64,000 nucleotides of DNA from Microbacterium sp. MYb54 (lineage in GTDB: Bacteria; Actinomycetota; Actinomycetes; Actinomycetales; Microbacteriaceae). The notes beneath the pieces were generated by a model. The model was not told the origin of the DNA, did not search any database, and saw only the letters and a program-made list of their open reading frames with translations. Positions within the stretch are counted from its first letter, which is position 1, and each line of letters starts with the position of its first letter. The position numbers were made by a program, and so were the translations under genes. Location: assembly GCF_002979515.1 (NCBI RefSeq), contig NZ_PCPA01000015.1, positions 23,485 to 87,484 of the forward strand, in the 5' to 3' direction. Shown here piece after piece: positions 17,742 to 25,705 of the stretch.

Positions 17742-18623
17742 GTACAGCTCGGCCCGACGGTCCTCGAAGAGGTGGTTGTGCGGAGCCAGCGCCTTGTCCC
17801 GGGCGGCGGCGAGCGACAGCTGCGCGGTGGCACCCATCACGGCGCGGAAGGCGACGATCCATCCCTGCTCATCGATGATCGCGGTGCCGTCGGTCCAGTC
17901 GACGCCCCGCTCCGACCCCCAACGGTCGGCGATCACCACCGGGAGCCGTGACGATCGAGCGGCGGCCATCGCCTGGATGAGCTCGGGGGCGTGCTCCCCC
18001 TCCGGCCGCGACACGAGCGGCCAGTTCACGGGCAGCGCCAGGACGTCGGCCCCGGCGAGCGCGAGCTTCCGCGGCACTTCGGGGAACTCGTTGTCGTAGC
18101 AGAGCGCCACACCGAGCCGGCCGAAGGGAGCGTCGACCACGATGCCGGCCTCCGACCCGCGGTCGAAGACGAGGGTCTCGGTGCCCCACAGATGCGACTT
18201 GCGGTAGTCGGCCAGACGCGCGGTGCGCGTGAGCACGGCGGCGGTGTTGAAGAGCTCGTCGTTGGCCCGTTCCGCGTAGCCGACCACGACGACCGCATCG
18301 TCGGGGATGACCTCCTGCACAGCATCCCAACGATCATCGTCGGCGGCGATCGCCGCCTCCCACGCCTCATCCCGATCGGCGAACACGTAGCCGCTCGTGG
18401 CGAGCTCGGGCAGCACGATGAGCCGAGCCCGCCGCGCGGCGGCTGCCGCGACAGCATCCCGGATGCGGGCGAGGTTGCCGTCTACGTCGCCGAGCACGAT
18501 CTCCGGCGAAAGGGCCATGGCCCTGATCTCGACGGCTGAGAGTGGAGCGGTAGACACGGTGGCAGTGGAGACGCCGGAGCGCGAGGAGCCATCGGCCCCT
18601 CGCGCTCCGTGGTTCTCAGTCAT
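17739..18623 (-). CDS. Nitrilase/carbon-nitrogen hydrolase family protein
   Basis: A 294-residue protein with the three catalytic residues of the nitrilase superfamily in context: Glu in L-P-E-L-A-T-S-G-Y, Lys in Y-R-K-S-H-L-W-G-T-E and Cys in A-L-C-Y-D-N-E-F-P-E. The first 30 residues are Ser/Thr-rich and extra. Family members hydrolyse amides, carbamoyl groups or nitriles. The start overlaps the upstream cupin gene by eight bases, so it is the third gene of an operon with the NTF2-like and cupin genes, under the shared LacI-type operator at 20851. It could remove ammonia from a pathway intermediate; that is inference. Confidence 0.85.
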   Translation of the reverse strand: MTENHGARGADGSSRSGVSTATVSTAPLSAVEIRAMALSPEIVLGDVDGNLARIRDAVAAAAARRARLIVLPELATSGYVFADRDEAWEAAIAADDDRWDAVQEVIPDDAVVVVGYAERANDELFNTAAVLTRTARLADYRKSHLWGTETLVFDRGSEAGIVVDAPFGRLGVALCYDNEFPEVPRKLALAGADVLALPVNWPLVSRPEGEHAPELIQAMAAARSSRLPVVIADRWGSERGVDWTDGTAIIDEQGWIVAFRAVMGATAQLSLAAARDKALAPHNHLFEDRRAELY

Positions 18624-19785
18624 CCTCGGTGGCGGTCACCATCACTCCGAGCGGTGCGAGGTAGCCGTTGGGGTCGATCGTCCAGTCGGCCGCAGCGGCC
18701 GCCTCGACGACCTCCGGTGCCCACTCGAGGTAGACGCGGTCGTCACCGCCGTTGATCACGAGCACCGTGCCGGTGCCGCTCTCGTCGCCTTCGACGCAGG
18801 TGTACGAGCGCCAGGCGCCCTCCGGCACCGAGAAGGCGTCGCCGGGGCCGAGGTTCACGGTCGTCGTCGAGTCGTCGTTCAGCGTGACCTCCCAGCGACC
18901 GGTCTTGAACAGCAGCGCCTGCGTCTTGTCGTGACGGTGGCGCAGCACGCCCTGGCCGGGCTCGGCCTTCACCCACGCGAGGTTGAAGGAGTGGGGCTCG
19001 TGCACGTTCGGCGCCTGGCGGCGGTTCTCGCTCATGCCGTAGCCGATCGCAGTGGCGAGCTCGACGCGACCACCCTCGACCGCTGCACACAGCAGCGCGG
19101 CTGCGGAGTACTTGCGATCACCGGGCTGGATCACGCGCGAGCGCATGTCCTCGACCGTGAACGTCGTGAGCTCGTCGATGTAGTGCTGCTTCATCGGCGT
19201 GATCAGTGCGACGTCGTCGGGCAGCACGTCGCCCGCGACCGTGTCGATCAACTGGTTGTCGGCGGTGAGGTGCAGGCCGTAGGACTCCGCCTCGCGCAGC
19301 ACCGACGGGCCCCAGATGATGCCACCGTTGTCGTCGCGACCGAGCACTGTGTAGAGGATGCCCTCGTCCGGTCCCTCGTTCGTGAACCCGCGGAAGATCC
19401 AGGTCGGGATGGTCACGATGTCGCCGTCGTGGCTGATGTACTCGCCCTGTTTGCCGTCCACACCCCAACGGAGGCGGAACTCGCCGCCGAGGTTGATGAA
19501 CACCTCGGCCGTGAAGTGCAGGTGCAGGTTGTTCGAGATGCCGTTGGGCATGCCGGCCGCGCCCGTGTTGAACCCGTGGTTCTCCTCGAGGTTCACGTAC
19601 TGGTTCGCGTTCTGGGAGACCCCGGCGCCGATGAAGGCGTAGTTCTCCTTGCGGTCGGACCCCGGCGTGCGGCAGTCGATGAACGCCGAGTTGCAGGGCA
19701 CCCAATCGGTGCGGCGGATCGTCCGTCGATCGATCTCGTTCGCGTCGACGATGACGTCGCCCGCGTCGACGATGGCGTTGCTCAT
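18616..19785 (-). CDS. Double-cupin domain protein
   Basis: A 389-residue protein with two cupin barrels. The first (about 60-170) has L-H-L-H-F-T-A-E-V-F as a metal-binding-like H-x-H-x(4)-E motif. The second (about 265-370) has L-R-H-R-H-D-K-T-Q-A-L and G-P-G-D-A-F-S-V-P-E-G. Bicupins include dioxygenases, decarboxylases and sugar-acid isomerases. ATG 19785 follows AAGGAG with ideal spacing, 21 bases after the NTF2-like gene, and the end overlaps the nitrilase start. I do not recognise a specific enzyme. The intact His-rich motif suggests a metal enzyme, not a storage protein. Confidence 0.8.
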   Translation of the reverse strand: MSNAIVDAGDVIVDANEIDRRTIRRTDWVPCNSAFIDCRTPGSDRKENYAFIGAGVSQNANQYVNLEENHGFNTGAAGMPNGISNNLHLHFTAEVFINLGGEFRLRWGVDGKQGEYISHDGDIVTIPTWIFRGFTNEGPDEGILYTVLGRDDNGGIIWGPSVLREAESYGLHLTADNQLIDTVAGDVLPDDVALITPMKQHYIDELTTFTVEDMRSRVIQPGDRKYSAAALLCAAVEGGRVELATAIGYGMSENRRQAPNVHEPHSFNLAWVKAEPGQGVLRHRHDKTQALLFKTGRWEVTLNDDSTTTVNLGPGDAFSVPEGAWRSYTCVEGDESGTGTVLVINGGDDRVYLEWAPEVVEAAAAADWTIDPNGYLAPLGVMVTATEDD

Positions 19786-19806
19786 TTCTTTTTCTCCTTC
19801 AGAAAA

Positions 19807-20787
19807 TCAGTAGATGTTGGCGAAAGCGACGGGCTCGTCGTCTCGCTGGCCTTGGATCTGGGCTCGAAGGGCGATGTCGTCCCACAGGCGAACCTCCTTG
19901 ACGAGGGCACCGTTGTGGAACGTGAACTGCGAGATACCGAGCACGTCGACGGGCTTGCCGGTGAGGGGACCGTAGTTCGGGGCGCCGTTGTAGTCCCCGA
20001 CGAATTTCCACACGACGGCGACGCGCAGGCCCGCGTACCGCACGTCGTAGTTGGTCTGGACGTCACGGATCTCGAACTGTCCGCCGGGGAACGACTCGAG
20101 AAAGCGCAACAGCGCCCGACGGTAGCCCTCCGGACGGATGACCAGGCGGTTGCCGACCGTCAGGAGCACGAGGTCGCGCTCGAAGAACTTCTCGACCTTC
20201 TGCAGGTCTCGGTCGTTCCACACGGTCTTGATCAGATCGATCACGGTCTCGACCTCGGAGCGGTACTCATCCGGGCGGACACCGGAGTCGCCCTTCGCGA
20301 TCGGGTCGACGGGGGCGGGCTCGTTCCAAGAACCGGAGAAGCCGCGGAAGGTCTGCGCCCTGGCGACCTCGTCGAGATCCTCGCCCCGGGCGAGCGGGCC
20401 GGCGAGGGTGTCACGGACGACCCATTCCTCGACCATGCGGCCTCGGCGGTACAGGCAGTTGGCGATCGTACGGCTGAACTCCGAGGTCTGCAGGTGACCG
20501 GAGAGCACGAGGTGCGAGCTGAGGAACGCGTCGTCGCCGCGCTGCTCCCAGATGACGTCTTCGGCCTGGCCGGTGCGATCGGGGGTCGCCGAGATGCGCA
20601 TGAGCGATCCCTCGATCACCTCATCGCGGTTCGAGGACGTACCGAGACCGCCATGCACGATCGAGTCGGGCTCGTAGTTCTCACGGATGTAGTGGATCGA
20701 CCGATCGACCCAGATGAGGTCGGTGACTTCGCGGATGAAGTCGTCGGGGTCCTTGTACGGCAGATAGGCAACCGGGTCGAGAGACAC
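19807..20787 (-). CDS. Tandem NTF2-like (SnoaL-like) protein
   Basis: A 326-residue protein that looks like two NTF2-like cone domains. The first, about 15-130, has W-V-D-R-S-I-H-Y-I-R-E-N-Y. The second, about 180-310, has V-W-N-D-R-D-L-Q-K-V-E-K-F-F and closes with W-D-D-I-A-L. Such domains act as isomerases, cyclases, hydrolases or small-ligand binders. It starts at GTG 20787, which follows GAAGGAG, and is the first gene of the NTF2-cupin-nitrilase operon. Promoter and operator are visible just upstream. The function is unknown; the fixed company of catabolic enzymes suggests it acts on the pathway substrate. Confidence 0.75.
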   Translation of the reverse strand: MSLDPVAYLPYKDPDDFIREVTDLIWVDRSIHYIRENYEPDSIVHGGLGTSSNRDEVIEGSLMRISATPDRTGQAEDVIWEQRGDDAFLSSHLVLSGHLQTSEFSRTIANCLYRRGRMVEEWVVRDTLAGPLARGEDLDEVARAQTFRGFSGSWNEPAPVDPIAKGDSGVRPDEYRSEVETVIDLIKTVWNDRDLQKVEKFFERDLVLLTVGNRLVIRPEGYRRALLRFLESFPGGQFEIRDVQTNYDVRYAGLRVAVVWKFVGDYNGAPNYGPLTGKPVDVLGISQFTFHNGALVKEVRLWDDIALRAQIQGQRDDEPVAFANIY

Positions 20788-20850
20788 GCTTTTCGCTCCT
20801 TCGAGATCAGAGTCTGCGGTTCATCCGTGATCGCAGGCCTCGTTTTCGTC

Positions 20851-20879
20851 AGTGTATGCGTATGCACAGCGAGGCGCAA
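20851..20879 (-). promoter_or_regulatory. Promoter with LacI-type operator for the NTF2-cupin-nitrilase operon
   Basis: On the minus strand, TTGCGC (20879-20874), 17 bases, then TACACT (20856-20851) form a plausible promoter. The spacer holds TGCATACGCATACA, whose first half TGCATAC is identical to the half-sites at 21997 and 22020 and near 28860. An operator between -35 and -10 would block RNA polymerase directly. Confidence 0.75.
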
Positions 20880-20943
20880 GAGCCATCTCAGCGCACACGT
20901 GATCATCGCTGGACCGAACGCCGCGGGGCGCGCGGTCGCGAGC

Positions 20944-21945
20944 TCAGTGCGAGGGCGCGGCCGCCAGAGTGCGCCGCGGAACGAAGGCCGACCCGAAGCG
21001 GGTGCTCTCGCGCTCTGCCGTCGGATCCTCGATCCGACGCACGATGAGGCCGGCGGCGGCGCGTGCCATGCCGGCGATGTCGTAGCCGACGGTCGCGAGG
21101 TCGATCAGCGGCCAGGCCGCTTCAGGCAGATCGTCGAAGCCGATGATCGACAGATCATCCGGAACCCGCAGCCCCGCACGATGGGCGGCGTTGAGCGCGC
21201 CGTATGCGACCACGTCGTTGCCGCAGAACAGCAGCGTCGCGCGGGGGTCCGCCGCGAGGAGCTCGGCCGCAGCCGCCTCGCCCTCGGCGGCGTCGTAGGG
21301 CACCCGGCGCGTGTCGCCCTCGCTCAACGCGAGGCCGTTCGCGAGAAGGGCGTCGCGCAGGGCCGCCTCCCGACTCTGTGCCGTGCTGGTATTGCTCGGG
21401 CCGAGAACCGCTGCGACGCGTCGATGCCCGAGCTCCACCGCCCGCGCCACCGCCTCCCGATACCCGGGGACCGGGTCGACGACCGTGGCGTCGGCATCGA
21501 CCATCGCGCCCGTGCGGTTGAAGTATACGAAGGGCAGGCCGCGGTCCCGCAGGCGCAGCGGCACCACCGAATCCACCGTGGTGGTCGCGAGGATCACGCC
21601 GTCGAGTCCGTTCGCGACGAGCCTCTCGACGACCGTGTCGTTGTCGGCGCTCTCGGTCTGCAGCATCAGCTGATAGCCGAGCTCCTCGAGCTCGCGGTGC
21701 ACCGGGGCGATGATGTGCGAATAGAACTGGTTGTCGAGGTCGGTGAGCAGCAGGCCGATGCGCCGCGTGCGACCGGACGAGAGCGCCCGACCCGCCTCGC
21801 TCGGCACGTAGCCGAGCAGCTGAGCGGCCTCGCGCACGCGGAGCTTGGTGGCGTCGGAGACCCGCGAATCGTCGCGCAGCGCTCGCGACACCGTCGGCTG
21901 AGAGACGCCCGCCAACCGGGCCACATCACGACTCGTGACGACCAT
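20944..21945 (-). CDS. LacI-family repressor, likely regulator of the HisD/ABC regulon
   Basis: A 333-residue LacI protein. Its helix-turn-helix is T-S-R-D-V-A-R-L-A-G-V-S-Q-P-T-V-S-R-A-L (residues 4-23), followed by a hinge with A-G-R-A-L-S-S-G-R-T and a sugar-binding-type core with G-F-D-D-L-P-E-A. It lies in the middle of three transcription units that share the operator TGCATACGTATGCA, and starts only 40 bases from one operator cluster, so it is probably autoregulated. The ligand is presumably the transported compound or an early intermediate. Confidence 0.85.
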   Translation of the reverse strand: MVVTSRDVARLAGVSQPTVSRALRDDSRVSDATKLRVREAAQLLGYVPSEAGRALSSGRTRRIGLLLTDLDNQFYSHIIAPVHRELEELGYQLMLQTESADNDTVVERLVANGLDGVILATTTVDSVVPLRLRDRGLPFVYFNRTGAMVDADATVVDPVPGYREAVARAVELGHRRVAAVLGPSNTSTAQSREAALRDALLANGLALSEGDTRRVPYDAAEGEAAAAELLAADPRATLLFCGNDVVAYGALNAAHRAGLRVPDDLSIIGFDDLPEAAWPLIDLATVGYDIAGMARAAAGLIVRRIEDPTAERESTRFGSAFVPRRTLAAAPSH

Positions 21946-21984
21946 TCGACGCCTCCCCCTCGATTCCTGGGGATTCTACTGCCC

Positions 21985-22030
21985 TTGACGCCGGAATGCA
22001 TACGCGGTCATAATCAGCACATACGTATGC
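21985..22030 (+). promoter_or_regulatory. Promoter and two operator sites before HisD paralogue 2
   Basis: TTGACG (21985-21990) and CATAAT (22009-22014) with an 18-base spacer form a good promoter. A half-conserved operator TGCATACGCGGTCA (21997-22010) fills the spacer. A better one, with the perfect palindrome CATACGTATG (22020-22029), lies at the expected transcription start. The centres are 21 bases apart, two helical turns. The LacI gene starts on the other strand at 21945, so both directions can be repressed. Confidence 0.8.
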
Positions 22031-22046
22031 AATGAAAGGACGGGCC

Positions 22047-23375
22047 ATGCCCCTGCATCTGAAGACCGCGCCGACGAAGACGTTCGCGGACACCGCTCAG
22101 CAGGATGTCGCCGAGCGTGTTCGGACGATCATCGGCGACGTCCGCGAGAACGGCGACGTCGCCGTTCGGCGGTACGCGGAGCAGTTCGACAACTGGAGCC
22201 GCGACTCGTACCGCCTGTCCGAGGACGAGATCACCGAGATCATCGGCACCCTCCCCGAACAGGTCATCGCCGACATCGAGTTCGTGCAGTCGCAGGTGCG
22301 GCGCTTCGCCCAGGCACAGCGCGACTCGCTGGTCGACATCGAAGTCGAGACGCTGCCCGGTGTCTTCCTCGGGCAGAAGCACGTGCCTGTTCAGGCCGCC
22401 GGCGCCTACATCCCCGGCGGCAAGTACCCGCTCACGGCATCCGCGCACATGACGATCATCACCGCCAAGGTCGCCGGCGTCCCCCGTGTCGTCGCGTGCA
22501 CCCCGCCGATCCGCGGCGAGATCCCCGCCGCCACCGTCGCCGCCATGAAGATGGCCGGCGCCGACGAGATCTACCTCCTCGGCGGCGTGCAGGCGGTCGC
22601 GGCGATGGCCGTCGGCACCGACTCGATCGAGCCCGTCAACATGATCGCCGGCCCTGGCAACGCCTATGTCGCCGAGGCCAAGCGTCAGCTGTTCGGCGAG
22701 GTGGGCATCGACCTGTTCGCCGGCCCCACCGAGATCCTGATCGTCGCCGACGAGCACGCCGACCCCTTCTTCACGGCGGTCGACCTTCTGTCGCAGGCCG
22801 AGCACGGACCCGACTCCCCCGCCGTGCTCGTGACGACGTCGCAGCAGCTCGCAGAGGAGGTCATCGACTGGATCGAGAAGATCCTCCCCGGCATGCCGAC
22901 GCGTGACTACGCTGGTCCCGCCTGGCGCGACTGGGGCCAGGTGATTGTGGCCGACGACCTCGACGAGGCGTACCGCATCGCCGACGGCTTCGCCTTCGAG
23001 CACGTGCAGATCTTCACCGAGAACCCGCGCGAGGCGCTCACGAAGATGCACGACTACGGCGCGCTCTTCCTCGGCGAGAACACCTGCGTCTCTTACGGCG
23101 ACAAGGTCATCGGCACCAACCACGTGCTGCCGACGCTCGGCGCCGCCCGCTACACGGGTGGGCTGTGGGTCGGCAAGTACCTGCGCACCGTGACCTACCA
23201 GGAGGTGCAGAACACCGCGTCGTCCGCCGAGCTCGGCGCTGTCTGCGGTCGCGCTGCGCGGGTCGAGCTGTTCGAGGGGCACGCACGCTCCGGTGATGCC
23301 CGCGCCTGGCGCCACGCCGGCACGGAGTTCGCCTGGATCGAGGAGAGCCACGCGGTCGGCGCGGAATCACGATGA
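22047..23375 (+). CDS. HisD-family zinc dehydrogenase, paralogue 2
   Basis: A 442-residue HisD-like enzyme: G-A-Y-I-P-G-G-K, G-V-P-R-V-V-A-C-T-P-P, A-G-P-G-N-A-Y-V-A-E-A-K, S-Q-A-E-H-G-P-D-S-P, catalytic-type F-E-H, Y-G-D-K-V-I-G-T-N-H-V-L-P-T, and a late F-E-G-H as fourth metal ligand. The P-E-H of true HisD is F-E-H here. The C-terminus departs from biosynthetic HisD and ends in a tail with W-R-H-A-G-T-E-F. ATG 22047 follows AAAGGACGGG; ATG 22032 lies in the operator. It overlaps the next SDR gene by four bases. It likely oxidises an alcohol or aldehyde of the pathway substrate; histidine synthesis is unlikely in this context. Confidence 0.8.
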   Translation: MPLHLKTAPTKTFADTAQQDVAERVRTIIGDVRENGDVAVRRYAEQFDNWSRDSYRLSEDEITEIIGTLPEQVIADIEFVQSQVRRFAQAQRDSLVDIEVETLPGVFLGQKHVPVQAAGAYIPGGKYPLTASAHMTIITAKVAGVPRVVACTPPIRGEIPAATVAAMKMAGADEIYLLGGVQAVAAMAVGTDSIEPVNMIAGPGNAYVAEAKRQLFGEVGIDLFAGPTEILIVADEHADPFFTAVDLLSQAEHGPDSPAVLVTTSQQLAEEVIDWIEKILPGMPTRDYAGPAWRDWGQVIVADDLDEAYRIADGFAFEHVQIFTENPREALTKMHDYGALFLGENTCVSYGDKVIGTNHVLPTLGAARYTGGLWVGKYLRTVTYQEVQNTASSAELGAVCGRAARVELFEGHARSGDARAWRHAGTEFAWIEESHAVGAESR

Positions 23376-24130
23376 CCGACCTCACCGGCCGCAGTGCCGT
23401 GATCACCGGCGGCGGCAGCGGACTCGGGGCGGCCATCGCCCGGTCGCTGCACGCCGCCGGCGCCGAGGTCATCCTGGTCGGCCGCGACGAGCGCAAGCTC
23501 GCCGCGGTCGCGGCCGAGCTCGGGTCGAGGGCGCGCGGGCTGTCGTGCGATGTGTCGGATGCGGCCTCCGTCGAGGCCCTGCGCGAAGCGCTCGACGGCA
23601 CCGACGTCTCGATCCTCGTGAACAACGCCGGTATCCCTGGCCCGGTCGCCGCGCTCACCGACATCGACGTGGACGACTGGGACGAGGTGTTCGACGTGAA
23701 CGTGCGCGGCACCTTCCTGCTCTGCAAAGCGCTGCTGCCGGGAATGATCGCGCGCGGCGACGGCGACGTGATCAACGTCGCCTCGGTCTCGGGCAAGCGC
23801 CCGCTCGCGCACCGCACCCCGTACTGCGCGTCGAAGATGGCCGTGATCGGACTGACCTCGACGCTCGCGTTCGAGGTCGGCCCCGCCGGTGTCCGGGTGA
23901 ACTCGCTCTCGCCTGGTCCGGTCGCAGGCCCCCGGATGGAACGGAACTTCCGCCTCGAGGCCGAACGCTCCGGCTCCAGCATCGACGACGCCGAGCAGGC
24001 CTTCGTCTCGCGCGCCGCGCTCGGACGCATGGTCACCGAGGCCGAGGTCGGCCAGGCCGTCGTCGCGATGCTCGGGATGCCCGGCATGTGCGGCGCTGAC
24101 GTCGATCTCTCGGCCGGGATGGTGGCGTGA
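23372..24130 (+). CDS. SDR-family dehydrogenase of the HisD2 operon
   Basis: A 252-residue classical SDR with T-G-G-G-S-G-L-G (residues 12-19), V-G-R-D-E-R after strand 2 (the Arg may favour NADP), N-N-A-G near 88, the catalytic serine in N-V-A-S-V-S-G and Y-C-A-S-K. It starts inside the HisD2 stop (ATGA) and ends inside the next start (TGATG), so the three genes are translationally coupled. It probably interconverts an alcohol and a ketone in the same pathway as HisD2. Confidence 0.85.
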   Translation: MTDLTGRSAVITGGGSGLGAAIARSLHAAGAEVILVGRDERKLAAVAAELGSRARGLSCDVSDAASVEALREALDGTDVSILVNNAGIPGPVAALTDIDVDDWDEVFDVNVRGTFLLCKALLPGMIARGDGDVINVASVSGKRPLAHRTPYCASKMAVIGLTSTLAFEVGPAGVRVNSLSPGPVAGPRMERNFRLEAERSGSSIDDAEQAFVSRAALGRMVTEAEVGQAVVAMLGMPGMCGADVDLSAGMVA

Positions 24131-24885
24131 TGGCCTCGCGCGATCGCGCCTCGCTGCGGGAGCGAGCGAACGAGGGCGAGAAGCTGATCGGCGCGCTGCT
24201 GCGGATGCCGTCGGAGGAGCTCGTCGAGATGCTCGCCGTCGCCGGGTTCGACTTCGTGCTGATCGACTGCGAGCACGGGCCGGCCGACATCGTCGCGCTG
24301 CGTCAGCACATCGCGGTCGCGGCCGTGCACGGGGTGCCGACGGTCGTCCGGGTCGGGGAGGGCGACCGTGGGCAGATCCTGCGGGTGCTCGACCAGGGTG
24401 CGGAGGGTGTTCTCACCCCGCACCTCGACACCCCCGAAGACGCGGAGGCCCTCGTCGACGCCTCGCTGTACCCGCCGGTCGGCAGTCGTGGCTTCGCGAC
24501 CTACAGCCGTGCCGGGCGGTTCGGCCAGGTCGACCCCGCCGAGCACCGCGACTGGTGGCTCGAGAACACCTTGGTCCTCGGCATGATCGAGTCGCCGCGG
24601 GGCGTGTCGAACGTCGAGGAGATCGTCGCGACGCCACGACTCGACGGCATCATGGTGGGCCCCGCCGACCTCGCCGCGAGCTCGACCCCCGACGACCGGC
24701 CTGTTGCGGAGGCGATCTCCACGGTGCACGCGGCCCTCGCTGCCGCCGGCTCGCTGCGGATGGACATCGTCGGCACGAGAGCCGCGGCCGATGCCGCCTT
24801 CGCCACGGGCGCCGACCTCGTCGTCTACAACCTGGCTTCGTCACTGCTCGTGCACCTGACCGACCTGGCGTCGCCCGCACGCTGA
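24130..24885 (+). CDS. HpcH/HpaI-family aldolase
   Basis: A 251-residue class II aldolase-type protein with the family signatures D-F-V-L-I-D-C-E-H-G-P (usually T-E-H-G-P), V-V-R-V-G, G-A-E-G-V-L-T-P-H-L, the metal-binding Glu in G-M-I-E-S-P-R-G-V and Asp in I-M-V-G-P-A-D-L-A-A-S. Members split 2-keto-3-deoxy acids to pyruvate and an aldehyde. ATG 24130 shares a base with the SDR stop. It is the last gene of the HisD2 operon and probably performs the carbon-carbon cleavage of the pathway. Confidence 0.85.
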   Translation: MASRDRASLRERANEGEKLIGALLRMPSEELVEMLAVAGFDFVLIDCEHGPADIVALRQHIAVAAVHGVPTVVRVGEGDRGQILRVLDQGAEGVLTPHLDTPEDAEALVDASLYPPVGSRGFATYSRAGRFGQVDPAEHRDWWLENTLVLGMIESPRGVSNVEEIVATPRLDGIMVGPADLAASSTPDDRPVAEAISTVHAALAAAGSLRMDIVGTRAAADAAFATGADLVVYNLASSLLVHLTDLASPAR

Positions 24886-24919
24886 CCGCCGCTGCCCGCC
24901 CGCCCGCCGCGCCGGGTCA

Positions 24920-24986
24920 GGCGGAGTTCTCCTCGTCGGGAGGATGCCTGCGAAGCATCCGTCCTCCCGACGAGGAGTTCTCCGCC
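24920..24986. repeat. REP-like palindrome A, copy 2
   Basis: A 67-base, nearly perfect inverted repeat: arms 24920-24947 and 24955-24986 around a 7-base loop, with outer GGCGGAG/CTCCGCC and inner CTCGTCGGGAGGA/TCCTCCCGACGAG. GGAGTTCTCC occurs near both ends. The right arm matches the element at 17630-17657. It lies between the converging aldolase and hydrolase genes and can serve as a two-way terminator. Confidence 0.85.
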
Positions 24987-25005
24987 CCACGCGATGAGCA
25001 CGGCG

Positions 25006-25704
25006 TCAGCGGGATCCAACTCCCGAGAGCTGCTGCCTCCACGACCGCAGCAGCTCTCCGAACGCCCGGGGACGCTCGAGCGGCAGCAGGTGACCGGCGT
25101 CGAGCGTGACCAGCCTCGCATCCGGCATCTGCGTCACGATCTCGGTGTGGAAGTGCGGCGGACAGATCACGTCGTCGAGGCCGGACACGACCAGCGTCGG
25201 CGTCGCCACCCCCGGCAGCGCACCGAGCAGATCGCGGCGACTGAGCTGCAGGTGCAGCTGCGAGCGCAGCAGGTCGGCGCCGGTGTCATCGCCCATCGCG
25301 AGCGTGCGCTCGATCAGGTCGGGGTGCTCGCGCACGGCATCATCGCCCAGAAGCGCCGGCAGGATGCTCGACTGCAGCTGACGAGCGTCCTCCCCTCCGT
25401 CGAGCCGCGCGATCCAATCTCGCCAGCCTTCACGCTGCGCGCCGGTGGGAGCCTTGGCATTGGTCGACACCAGGCACAGTCCGCCCAGACGCTCCGGCGC
25501 CGATACGGCGAGCGCCATCGCGACGATGGCCCCGAGCGAATGCCCGACCAGCACGAAACGCTCGGGCAAGACAGCGCTCAGCGCATCCACCTGCTCGTCG
25601 ATGTCGCCACGATCGAGCAGGGGGCGGATGACGGGACCCAGCCCGGCATCCGCCCACAGATCGGGCGTGCAGTTCATGCCGGCGAGCAGCACCAGCGGCA
25701 GCAT
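25006..25704 (-). CDS. Alpha/beta-fold hydrolase
   Basis: A 232-residue alpha/beta hydrolase with the nucleophile elbow G-H-S-L-G (about residues 54-58), acid Asp in S-G-L-D-D-V-I-C-P and His in D-A-G-H-L-L-P-L-E. It resembles enol-lactonase or esterase members. It starts one base after the permease stop, so it is the last gene of the ABC-importer operon and probably hydrolyses an ester or lactone in the imported compound or an intermediate. Confidence 0.85.
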   Translation of the reverse strand: MLPLVLLAGMNCTPDLWADAGLGPVIRPLLDRGDIDEQVDALSAVLPERFVLVGHSLGAIVAMALAVSAPERLGGLCLVSTNAKAPTGAQREGWRDWIARLDGGEDARQLQSSILPALLGDDAVREHPDLIERTLAMGDDTGADLLRSQLHLQLSRRDLLGALPGVATPTLVVSGLDDVICPPHFHTEIVTQMPDARLVTLDAGHLLPLERPRAFGELLRSWRQQLSGVGSR

Positions 25705-25705
25705 G

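Noticed and set aside
18397..22035. A 1212-codon plus-strand reading frame opposite the nitrilase, cupin, NTF2 and LacI genes
   Set aside because: It is antisense to four well-supported genes and has no domain, only Arg/Val/Asp-rich composition typical of a high-GC shadow frame.
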